The notes beneath the pieces were generated by a model that had not been told where the DNA came from, made no database searches, and saw only the letters and a program-made list of their open reading frames with translations. The position numbers and the translations under genes are program-made. From Spirochaetaceae bacterium (GTDB taxonomy: Bacteria; Spirochaetota; Spirochaetia; Treponematales; Breznakiellaceae): a DNA stretch of 6,169 bases. The stretch is taken from contig JAITGJ010000046.1 of NCBI GenBank assembly GCA_031280705.1, positions 1-6,169 on the forward strand. Reading direction: 5' to 3'. Each line of letters begins with the position of its first letter. Position 1 is the first letter of the stretch. This document shows positions 1-6,044 of this stretch, one piece after another.

Positions 1-24
1 TCTATAATGTGGACACATTATAGA
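1..24. repeat. Perfect 24-bp palindrome with TATAAT in both arms
   Basis: Arms TCTATAATGT (1-10) and ACATTATAGA (15-24) are exact reverse complements around the spacer GGAC. Each arm contains TATAAT, at 3-8 on the plus strand and in mirror position on the minus strand, so the site could be an operator overlaid on one or two -10 elements, or a small cruciform or hairpin. No -35 can be judged for the plus-strand copy because the window begins here. I do not recognise it as the box of a named regulator. It could also be part of a mobile-element end. The palindrome is seen directly; any function is inferred. Confidence 0.6.
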
Positions 25-111
25 CAGACTTCCTTGAAAATCGCATTTTCGCAGCCTTTAGGCGAGAAAATGCAAGGTCTGTCCGCAAAGTAACCGACTT
101 TGTGGACAGAC
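23..111 (+). ncRNA. Candidate structured RNA or attenuator with competing hairpins
   Basis: Two mutually exclusive foldings can be read directly. Hairpin A pairs GACAGA (23-28) with TCTGTC (78-83), CCTT (32-35) with AAGG (74-77), GCATTTTC (43-50) with GAAAATGC (66-73), and closes with GCC-TTTA-GGC (54-63). Hairpin B pairs 77-91 with 97-111 over 15 bp, including one G-U pair, around the loop AACCG. Both need GTCTGTC at 77-83. A further small alternative pairs GAAAAT (36-41) with ATTTTC (45-50). A terminator-like hairpin with a T-run follows at 119-140, and TATAAT lies at 3-8, so a plus-strand transcript of roughly 125 nt starting near 15 is plausible. No protein-coding signal is evident. I recognise no known RNA family. 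The same symmetry could instead come from insertion-sequence ends. Confidence 0.35.
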
Positions 112-118
112 ACTACTT

Positions 119-140
119 AAAGACGCCGGGCGCTTTTTTT
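119..140 (+). terminator. Rho-independent terminator-like hairpin with T7 run
   Basis: AAAG (119-122) pairs with CTTT (133-136) and CGC (124-126) pairs with GCG (130-132) around the loop CGG, with one bulged A at 123. Seven T residues fill 134-140. The stem is short, but placed right after the strong 77-111 hairpin it fits the end of a plus-strand transcript coming from the left edge. Read on the minus strand the element has only three T residues, so it is weaker for ending dinB transcripts. Confidence 0.5.
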
Positions 141-174
141 GTTAAACCCCTGGGTGCGGCCGCCCGGGAGAACC

Positions 175-204
175 AACCTACTCCCCTAAAGGGCGGGGTA
201 GGTT
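175..204 (-). terminator. Stem-loop at the dinB stop codon
   Basis: In the minus-strand transcript AACCTAC (204-198) pairs with GTAGGTT (181-175). Inside this, a run of C pairs with GGGG (186-183) around a TTTA-containing loop, with a bulged A at 182. The left arm overlaps the dinB TAA stop (205-203). No T-run follows, so it is not a classic Rho-independent terminator. It may protect the mRNA 3' end or act with Rho. The stem is visible in the sequence; its role is inferred. Confidence 0.35.
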
Positions 205-1396
205 ATTCCTTGCGGACGCCGAAACGTCCCCCGTCTTCGCCCATGACTGCGCCCCGGCGAAGCGCCGCGCCGGGAAATTTCCGGTTTATTTCCACTATCA
301 TTTCCTCAAGGCGGCGTTCCTTTTCGTTTTGCGTACCAAAAAGATCTCCCTGCCGCGCGGTGGCGGGTTCAAGGTTCAACAGGCCCGCGCCCAGGAGCCG
401 GACGCCGCGCCCGGCCTCGTATTTCCGGTAAAACAGCGCAAGGGTTTTGCCATAAAAATCATTCAGGGCGGTGATCCCGGCAGGAAATGTTTCGCGGACA
501 ATAACGGTAGTAAAATCATCATAGCGTATTTTAACGGAAATGGTTTTACTTTCCAGGCGGCCCCGGAGAACGCGCCAAAACACGGTTTGACAAATTTCAA
601 GGAGCGATGATTCCATGGCAAAACGATCCCGGAGGTCGTACTCAAAGGTGCGTTCGGCGCTCATGGAGTGTCCGCCGCGTTCCCGGTCAAAGGATTCCGC
701 GGCCTCACCCCGGACGGCGCGGTAAAGAAACGCCCCAAAGGATACGCCAAAAATCGACGTAAGCGTTTCCGGTGAGAGGGCGGCAATGTCCGCGCAGGTT
801 TTGAAGCCGTGTTTCCGGAAAATTTCCCGCGTCTTTTTCCCCGCGCCCCAGATTTTTTCCACCGGCTGCTCCGTCATAAAAGCCGCCTCGCCCCCCGGCG
901 GAATGATGCAGAGACCGTCGGGTTTGGATATGCCGGAGGCGATTTTGGCAAGGTATTTATTGGACGCAATCCCCACGGAAACGGTAAGTCCTGTTTTTTC
1001 CCGTACCGCCCGCTTGATATGCCGCCCCTGCTCCTCCGGCGGGCCAAAAAGCCCCTCCATGCCGCTGATGTCAAGAAAGGCTTCATCTATGGAAAGCTGC
1101 TGAACTTCCGGAGAAAAATCCATGAATAGCGCCATAATTTCCCGTGATTTTTCCTGGTAGCGGCGCATATTGCCCCGGAGAAATATCCCCTGCGGACAGC
1201 GTTTTACGGCCTCCGCAATGGGCATTGCCGAGTGGACGCCGAAAACGCGCGCCTCGTAGCTCGCCGTGGCAACAACACTGCGCCGGTCGCCGGGAAGGCC
1301 GCCGACAATGACGGGTTTTCCGTGATACTCAGGATGATCAAGCGTTTCCACCGCGGCATAAAACGCGTCAAGGTCAGCATGAACAAAACAGGCCAC
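203..1396 (-). CDS. dinB: DNA polymerase IV (Y-family translesion polymerase)
   Basis: A 397-residue Y-family polymerase that copies past damaged template bases in the cytoplasm. From the GTG start the residues fall close to E. coli Pol IV numbering. Metal ligands D8 and D10 lie in HADLDAFYAAVE, with Y13 at the steric-gate position that excludes ribonucleotides. SIDEAFLD supplies D104 and E105. The palm and fingers are followed by a thumb with helix-hairpin-helix features around KIWGAGKKT, then the little-finger domain. QGDLF at about 349-353 matches the beta-clamp binding motif. A 44-residue basic tail follows it; similar tails occur in Pol IV of several anaerobe groups. The frame is open upstream to a TTG at 1474, but GTG at 1396 is preferred because GGAGG precedes it by 6 nt and because the extra 26 residues match nothing in the family. 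It is last in the minus-strand cluster, 119 bp after the peptidase. I see no clear LexA-type box. Confidence 0.95.
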   Translation of the reverse strand: MACFVHADLDAFYAAVETLDHPEYHGKPVIVGGLPGDRRSVVATASYEARVFGVHSAMPIAEAVKRCPQGIFLRGNMRRYQEKSREIMALFMDFSPEVQQLSIDEAFLDISGMEGLFGPPEEQGRHIKRAVREKTGLTVSVGIASNKYLAKIASGISKPDGLCIIPPGGEAAFMTEQPVEKIWGAGKKTREIFRKHGFKTCADIAALSPETLTSIFGVSFGAFLYRAVRGEAAESFDRERGGHSMSAERTFEYDLRDRFAMESSLLEICQTVFWRVLRGRLESKTISVKIRYDDFTTVIVRETFPAGITALNDFYGKTLALFYRKYEAGRGVRLLGAGLLNLEPATARQGDLFGTQNEKERRLEEMIVEINRKFPGAALRRGAVMGEDGGRFGVRKE

Positions 1397-1515
1397 GGTT
1401 CTCCTCCCCCGTCCGGCGCGGCGGGAATACGCAAAGGCCGATGCCGGAACCGGACGCGGCGCAATTTTGGGCAACGGGTACGCGCGCCGCCTGCACCCGT
1501 AAGGACGCGCTATGC
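1397..1515 (-). other. Intergenic gap between the peptidase gene and dinB
   Basis: This 119-bp gap separates the peptidase stop from the dinB GTG. It contains a 6-bp inverted repeat, ACGGGT (1474-1479) and ACCCGT (1495-1500), enclosing a GC-rich loop, with no T-run after it on the minus strand. I could not find a convincing -35/-10 pair or a damage-inducible operator. Read-through from the upstream genes therefore looks the likeliest source of dinB mRNA, though a weak internal promoter cannot be excluded. The open frame through part of this gap encodes an arginine- and alanine-rich stretch that I treat as untranslated. Confidence 0.4.
1401..1407 (-). promoter_or_regulatory. Strong Shine-Dalgarno that sets the dinB start
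   Basis: The minus strand reads GGAGGAG at 1407-1401, followed by AACC and then GTG at 1396-1394. GGAGG is 6 nt from the GTG, a near-ideal spacing. The upstream TTG at 1474 has no comparable purine-rich site, so translation most likely begins at the GTG. Confidence 0.75.
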
Positions 1516-4500
1516 CTACACCGGAAGCGGTTGTATCTCCACGCCGAATTCCCGGGCCGCTTCTTTTGCCGCCGCGTTTCCCGCAATAATAACCGAATTT
1601 CCGGCGGCACGGGACAGCCGGGCCGCGGCGCGGGTAAGATCGCCGTTTTGGGCATCGATCAGGGCCGAAAGGTGGCGGGCGCGGTGGGCGTCTTCGAATC
1701 CGGTGAGGAAACGGACAAAATCGGCGTGGCCTTTGTCCGCCGGCGTGTGTGGCCGTTTTCCCCGCGCGTAGCTTCCAATAATCGTTTTTTCAAGCATTTC
1801 TTCCGGGACGCTCCCGGCGCTCCGTTTTTTCAGTATTGCGGGAAAGGAGTCAAGCGAGCGGAGCGGCGAGGGGTCCCGGTAGGTTGAACAGACAAAGATT
1901 TTTTCAAGGCCGTCGGGAAAAGCGGAGGCGCCGTAGGCCCCGCCTTTCATGCGTATATCTTCCCAGAGCGCGCCGGTGGAAAGTTCATGGGAAAGGAGCA
2001 GTTCCGCCGCATGATCCGGCGTAACATAAGACGCGGCAGGAACGGCGCGCGCGGCGAACCCTATCTGGAGGGACGGAGAAGCAAATACTTCGACGCCGCC
2101 CGGTTCCGGGGAAAACCCGGCGTCCTCCCCCGCGCCGGGCTTCCGGGGCCGGGGCGCGCCAAAAGGAGCGAACGCTTTTCCCGTACGGGAGATCGCTTCG
2201 GGTAGTGATCCAGGCGCGGCGGTAAGGTTCACGATACAGCCGGCGGCCCTGATACGGTCCCGGATTCCGGTAAGAATGCCGCTTATTTCGGCAATGTCAT
2301 AACCGGTCAGCGTATGCGCGAAGGAAAGCTGTTCAAGGCCATGCCACGTATTTTCCACCGCGCGGGAACGGGACAGGCCCCGGCCCGCGCGGAGGCTCGC
2401 ATAACTCGATCCGTCCGGGGCCAGCGCCGCGTCATTTTCATTTTTCATTTCCAGCACCAGATCGCGGAGCCGCCGGGTATCGCTGAAATCGGCCTCGGCG
2501 ATCAGGGCGCGCGCAAGGGCAAGGGACTCATCCCATTTTTCGTCCAGCGCCTTGAGATGGAACATGATCCAGTCCCGCCCGCCCAGATCGAAAATACCCT
2601 GCGGCAGGGCGAAGGCGTTCCCCATGCCGGGCAGCATGACGCCGGAATGGAGATTGGCGAAAAAGCCTCCGGCGGCGCGGGCAAGGCGGCTTGAAACTTC
2701 GGCGTAATCCATGCCGGGAAGCCCCATAGAAACCACCGCGCCGGTAAAAAGGGGGAGCCATTTATAGTCCGCCGCGTCCAGGGTGTCCACGGGAAATGCC
2801 AGGTCCGCGTAGGTAATCCCGTTGGTGTAGAGGCCGTGTATCAGGGCGGGAACGCCGTCAATATCACATACCTCACGCGGAACAAGTTCAATCTCCCGTG
2901 AAAGGTCTCCACGGGTAAGGTGCGGGATCGTTTTGAGGGCCTCGGGATCCTCTCCCGCGCTCTGGAACCGTTCCAGTTCCGCGGCTTTTTCGTGAATTTC
3001 CCGGCGCTCCGCCGCGCTCAAAGCGGCGGTTTTTTCCGCAAGAGACGCGGCAAGCGCGGCGTCCTTTTTGGCCAGGAAGTCCGTCTCCGGTTCCAGAATC
3101 ACCATAGCCCGGTGGTTATTATCAAGGAAATATTTTTTTATAAGCGACTCAAAATAGCGGCTGTCCCGCGCCAGTTTTTCCTTTAATGCTTCGAATACCG
3201 GCGCGAAAACAACGCCTTCCCAGGGTTTTGCCCCGTACAGCCAACCCCGAAAAGCGCGCCGGAGCCAGGTGAGAGACCAGGGACCACCGGCGCGGCGAAT
3301 TTCCCGGCTGGCAAATTCCAGCGCAAGGAGCGCCGCTTCAATTTCTCCCGGAGGAAGGCCGTCCCGCACATATTTTTCAAGCTCGCCCATAATGAGGGAC
3401 TCGATTTTTGCCTCCGCCGTTATCCCGCCGGGGCTTTTTTCCATGGACACGCCCCGCAGTCCCGCGGTAAATACCGTTTCACGCAGTTCCGTTTCAAGGC
3501 CGGTTACGGGGGACAGGTCCTCGCCCAAACCCGACTCGATGAGCGCGCGCGTGAGGGGCGAGCCGTCATGGCCGAACAGAATATGCGTGAGCGTGGACAG
3601 TGCGAGGGTTTCGCCTGAGTCCCGTGAATCCGAACAGAGCCAGGACATGAATACGGTGGCCTTTGTATCCGCCCCCGCGGGGCAGGCCGCGCGGATGACG
3701 CGGGGGCTTTCCCAGCGCCGCGCCGGAACGGACGGCGGGACGGCTTCTCCGCCGGGAAGACGGGAGAGAAATTGATCGTCAAGAAAGGCAAGCTGTTTTT
3801 CCGTGGGGATATTTCCCGCGAGAAAAATGCGGCAGTTTGCCGGGGCATAGCGGCTCCGGTGAAACGCGCGAAGCCCTTCCCAGGTAAGGCCGGGAATGGC
3901 CTCCGGGTCGCCGCCTGACTCAAAGCCGTAGGGCGTTTCCCCCAGCACGGATTTAATGGACCAGAGCGCGGCGTAGGCGTCCGGCGAAGAGTACGCGCCC
4001 TTCATCTCGTTGTAGACTACGCCGGTAATCCGCGCCGCCTCGTCATGGCCCTCGCCGCCAACATCGTTGGCGACGACAGCGGCGCGGTCAAGGACCAGCC
4101 GGTGGCCTTCCTGCATAAAGGACCACTCTGAAAGCAGGGGGCGGAATACCGCGTCTCCGTACACAGACATCAGGTTGAAATAATCCCGCTCGTTTACGGA
4201 ACTGGCCGGGTAGAGGGTTTTGTCCGGAAACGTCCAGGCGTTGAGAAATGTTTGCAGGCTCCCCTGCGCCAGCACGAGGAACGCGTCTTTCAAAGGGTAC
4301 CGTTCCGATCCGCAGAGGACGGTGTGTTCGAGAATGTGCGGGACGCCGGTAGAATCTTCCGGCGTAGTGGCAAAAACGAACGCGAAAAGATTTTCCGTAT
4401 CGTCATTCAGAATATGAAACACTTCCGCGCCGCTTTTTTCGTGCTTTGCCCACATACCCGCCGCGTCAAATTCCGCCAGATCCACCGTTTCGATTACGCG

Positions 4501-4581
4501 AAAACCGCCCGGCAGTTTGTCCCCCGGCCGGTATACGGGCCGTTCCCCGCCGTCCGCCGCGGGCGTATTTTTACCGCTCAT
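1516..4581 (-). CDS. M16C-family zinc metallopeptidase (PreP/Cym1-like presequence protease)
   Basis: A 1021-residue peptidase, the usual size of the single-chain M16C family, whose two homologous halves close around a peptide in an internal chamber. The inverted zinc motif is PHILEH, with H82, E85 and H86; E192 in VVYNEMKG is the likely distal zinc ligand, at family-typical spacing. GHDGSPLTRALIESGLG at the end of the first half is characteristic. A charged helical linker lies at about 500-550, as in PreP. The catalytically inactive second half starts near 555 with HGLYTNGITY and carries IRMKGGAYGA (R877, Y883), the conserved arginine/tyrosine pair that helps bind substrate. No signal peptide or membrane segment is visible, so it probably degrades short unstructured peptides in the cytoplasm. 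Mitochondrial and chloroplast relatives clear targeting peptides; the bacterial substrates are less certain. Its ATG overlaps the fliG-like stop (ATGA), with GAGG about 11 nt upstream, which suggests translational coupling. All catalytic residues are present. Confidence 0.93.
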   Translation of the reverse strand: MSGKNTPAADGGERPVYRPGDKLPGGFRVIETVDLAEFDAAGMWAKHEKSGAEVFHILNDDTENLFAFVFATTPEDSTGVPHILEHTVLCGSERYPLKDAFLVLAQGSLQTFLNAWTFPDKTLYPASSVNERDYFNLMSVYGDAVFRPLLSEWSFMQEGHRLVLDRAAVVANDVGGEGHDEAARITGVVYNEMKGAYSSPDAYAALWSIKSVLGETPYGFESGGDPEAIPGLTWEGLRAFHRSRYAPANCRIFLAGNIPTEKQLAFLDDQFLSRLPGGEAVPPSVPARRWESPRVIRAACPAGADTKATVFMSWLCSDSRDSGETLALSTLTHILFGHDGSPLTRALIESGLGEDLSPVTGLETELRETVFTAGLRGVSMEKSPGGITAEAKIESLIMGELEKYVRDGLPPGEIEAALLALEFASREIRRAGGPWSLTWLRRAFRGWLYGAKPWEGVVFAPVFEALKEKLARDSRYFESLIKKYFLDNNHRAMVILEPETDFLAKKDAALAASLAEKTAALSAAERREIHEKAAELERFQSAGEDPEALKTIPHLTRGDLSREIELVPREVCDIDGVPALIHGLYTNGITYADLAFPVDTLDAADYKWLPLFTGAVVSMGLPGMDYAEVSSRLARAAGGFFANLHSGVMLPGMGNAFALPQGIFDLGGRDWIMFHLKALDEKWDESLALARALIAEADFSDTRRLRDLVLEMKNENDAALAPDGSSYASLRAGRGLSRSRAVENTWHGLEQLSFAHTLTGYDIAEISGILTGIRDRIRAAGCIVNLTAAPGSLPEAISRTGKAFAPFGAPRPRKPGAGEDAGFSPEPGGVEVFASPSLQIGFAARAVPAASYVTPDHAAELLLSHELSTGALWEDIRMKGGAYGASAFPDGLEKIFVCSTYRDPSPLRSLDSFPAILKKRSAGSVPEEMLEKTIIGSYARGKRPHTPADKGHADFVRFLTGFEDAHRARHLSALIDAQNGDLTRAAARLSRAAGNSVIIAGNAAAKEAAREFGVEIQPLPV

Positions 4582-5864
4582 CGTATCACATCCTCATCGG
4601 TATAAAGCATGATTTCGCCCTTTTCACGGGCTTTCCTGAACCAGTCAAGGAATTTGCGCCCTTCCGCATCGGCGTCCCGGCGTTGTACCGGTCCAAGCCA
4701 GGCCGTTTCCTCGCCGATGGCGGCGCGGCGCGCCTCCGATACATTGGAAAGTATTTTTTCCGTAAACGCGCCGGAGCGGCCTTTGAGGAGCAGCGCAATA
4801 TCGCGGTCGCCCATGGCGCGGAGTTTATCCTGGAGGGGACGGTCATCGGCGTTGATCATATCGTCAAGCGTATAGAGCCGGTCCTGTATTTCGCGGGAAA
4901 GGTCCGGGTCTTCGCCGCGCAGGGAGGCCAGAAGATTTTCGCCAAAGGAAACGTCCGCCTGTTTCAGTATCGCGGTCAGCGCGCCCATGCCGTCAACTTC
5001 GTGTTCCACTTCGCCGCCCGCATCGGCAAAACGGCGCGCCTTTTCCCGCAGTCCCGCCGCGACACGCTCCAGCACTTCGGGCCCGGTCCGTTCAAGGTGG
5101 GCAAGGCGTTTTATGATACCGGCCTTCTGATCGGGGAACATATTTTTGAGCGTTTCGGCGGCCAGTTTGGGCGGAAGCCGGGATACAACGAGGGTCCCCG
5201 TCGTAAGAGCTTCGGAGCGGAGCAGCAGGGCGATTTGGCCGCCGGAAAAACTTTCCAGAAAATCGAAAGGATTTTCGCCGCCGCCGGGGATGGCGTTCCG
5301 TAAATACGCCTCGCCCTTTTCCTTGCCAAAGGCAACGTAGAGGTGCTTCCGGGCGGTTTCCACGCCGCCTTTCGCCGTACCGGTCCAGCCATAGGCGGTG
5401 GAAAAAAGTTCCTCAAACTCGGCAAGGATTGCCGCGGCCTCATCGCTGCCGACGCCCCGGATACCGGCAATTTCACGGGAAAGCGCCTCCACCGTTTCAA
5501 TGTCCAGTTCAGAGAGAATACGCGCGGCTTCCTCCGCGCCGGCAAGTACGAGAAATTTGGCTACCCGGCGGAGTTTTGAATCGCCGGAAAGAACGTCCGT
5601 GGTTTTGAGCGCGGTCCGGGCCGGTGTAAACCGCCGCCGTCCGGGAGCAGGCGGCCTGTTTCCGCTCTGCCCGGCAGGAGGCTTCGGCGAACCGCCGCGC
5701 GAACCGCTACGGTCCGCGCCGTCCGGTATGGCGGCACTCGCCGGTTTGCCGCCGGAACCATCGCCCGCGTCCTCCGGCGTTTCCTCCGCATCCCTGTGCC
5801 GCAATGTTTTCCGGTAGGCGTCAATGCCCTGTTTGAGGGCGGCTGTTTTTTTCGTTTTTCCCAT
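4578..5864 (-). CDS. fliG: FliG-family flagellar motor switch protein, divergent paralogue
   Basis: A 428-residue protein, longer than typical FliG (about 330-350). In flagellated bacteria FliG joins the MS ring (FliF) to FliM/FliN and contacts the stator to generate torque. Residues 1-20 are basic. Residues 25-85 are low-complexity, rich in G, P, S and R, and probably disordered. A FliG N-domain spans about 95-185 (KFLVLAGAEEAARILSELD), a middle domain about 200-275 (DFLESFSGGQIALLL; ERTGPEVLERV), and a C-domain about 290-420, including the DDR-containing segment at 333-350, ALLLKG, EKILSNVS and LGPV. At the EHPQ position of the middle domain the sequence is EALT (218-221), so only the Glu is kept. 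That surface is linked to FliM contact, which suggests a changed role. Spirochaetes often carry two FliG proteins, and this looks like the divergent one. ATG 5864 is chosen because GGAG lies 7 nt upstream; the frame stays open to 5987, but that extension reads through an inverted repeat and lacks family similarity. It is first in the minus-strand cluster and overlaps the peptidase gene. Confidence 0.88.
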   Translation of the reverse strand: MGKTKKTAALKQGIDAYRKTLRHRDAEETPEDAGDGSGGKPASAAIPDGADRSGSRGGSPKPPAGQSGNRPPAPGRRRFTPARTALKTTDVLSGDSKLRRVAKFLVLAGAEEAARILSELDIETVEALSREIAGIRGVGSDEAAAILAEFEELFSTAYGWTGTAKGGVETARKHLYVAFGKEKGEAYLRNAIPGGGENPFDFLESFSGGQIALLLRSEALTTGTLVVSRLPPKLAAETLKNMFPDQKAGIIKRLAHLERTGPEVLERVAAGLREKARRFADAGGEVEHEVDGMGALTAILKQADVSFGENLLASLRGEDPDLSREIQDRLYTLDDMINADDRPLQDKLRAMGDRDIALLLKGRSGAFTEKILSNVSEARRAAIGEETAWLGPVQRRDADAEGRKFLDWFRKAREKGEIMLYTDEDVIR

Positions 5865-5871
5865 AGTTCCG

Positions 5872-5875
5872 CTCC
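5872..5875 (-). promoter_or_regulatory. Shine-Dalgarno for the fliG-like gene
   Basis: The minus strand reads GGAG at 5875-5872, with 7 nt before the ATG at 5864-5862. It supports this ATG over upstream in-frame starts. A TAAAAT at 5887-5882 preceded 17 bp upstream by TTCCCC is a weak promoter candidate, but it would leave a leader of only about 11-12 nt, so I do not annotate it as a promoter. Confidence 0.65.
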
Positions 5876-5894
5876 ACCCCCATTTTACGCGATG

Positions 5895-5960
5895 CGGCGC
5901 GTTTGGGGAAGCGGCATTGCGGCGCGGGTTATGCAGAACCTGCATTCCCCAAACGCGCCG
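5895..5960. repeat. Perfect 16-bp inverted repeat upstream of the fliG-like gene
   Basis: CGGCGCGTTTGGGGAA (5895-5910) and TTCCCCAAACGCGCCG (5945-5960) are exact reverse complements separated by 34 bp. Within the interval lies a smaller hairpin, ATGCAG (5931-5936) with CTGCAT (5940-5945). A direct repeat TGCGGCGCG at 5893-5901 and 5918-5926 gives the right arm a second partial partner. No T-run follows the stem in either direction, so it does not look like a simple terminator. It lies between the fliG-like start and the divergent riboswitch promoter, so it may be a 5' leader hairpin of the flagellar transcript, a two-site operator, or a dispersed intergenic repeat. The pairing is certain; the function is not. 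Confidence 0.8.
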
Positions 5961-6015
5961 TCCCCCCGCCTGGCCCAAAATTTTCACCTTTTTTGCGAAT
6001 TTTTAAAAAAACCGC

Positions 6016-6044
6016 TTGACGTAATTTTCAGGGCGTGATACAGT
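6016..6044 (+). promoter_or_regulatory. Sigma70-like promoter facing the riboswitch
   Basis: TTGACG (6016-6021) and TACAGT (6039-6044) are separated by exactly 17 bp, with TG one base upstream of the -10 (extended -10). An AT-rich block with A and T tracts at 5977-6010 could act as an UP element. One conflict exists: the predicted start near 6051 would cut off AGTGTC (6042-6047), which looks like the 5' strand of riboswitch helix P2. Either the riboswitch begins later than the family norm, or transcription starts further upstream, for example from the poorer TAATTT at 6022-6027. Confidence 0.4.

Noticed and set aside
102..431. Plus-strand open frame beginning in the left non-coding region
   Set aside because: It runs through the terminator hairpin and into the 3' end of dinB on the other strand, with low-complexity R/P/S composition and no recognisable domain.
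1232..1771. Plus-strand open frame of 179 codons across the dinB/peptidase junction
   Set aside because: Arginine/alanine-rich composition typical of an antisense shadow, and it overlaps confident coding sequence on the other strand.
4446..5303. Plus-strand open frame of 285 codons antisense to the peptidase and fliG-like genes
   Set aside because: It lies opposite two well-supported genes, spans their boundary, resembles no known family and has no ribosome site I can see. Long antisense frames are expected in GC-rich coding DNA.
5882..5910. Minus-strand promoter TTCCCC-17-TAAAAT before the fliG-like gene
   Set aside because: The -35 matches the consensus poorly, and the predicted start would leave only about 11-12 nt before the ATG, nearly at the Shine-Dalgarno. 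Possible but not strong enough to annotate.
5865..5987. Upstream extension of the fliG-like frame by 41 codons
   Set aside because: It would translate one arm and the loop of the 16-bp inverted repeat, shows no FliG similarity and lacks a ribosome site, whereas ATG 5864 has GGAG 7 nt upstream.
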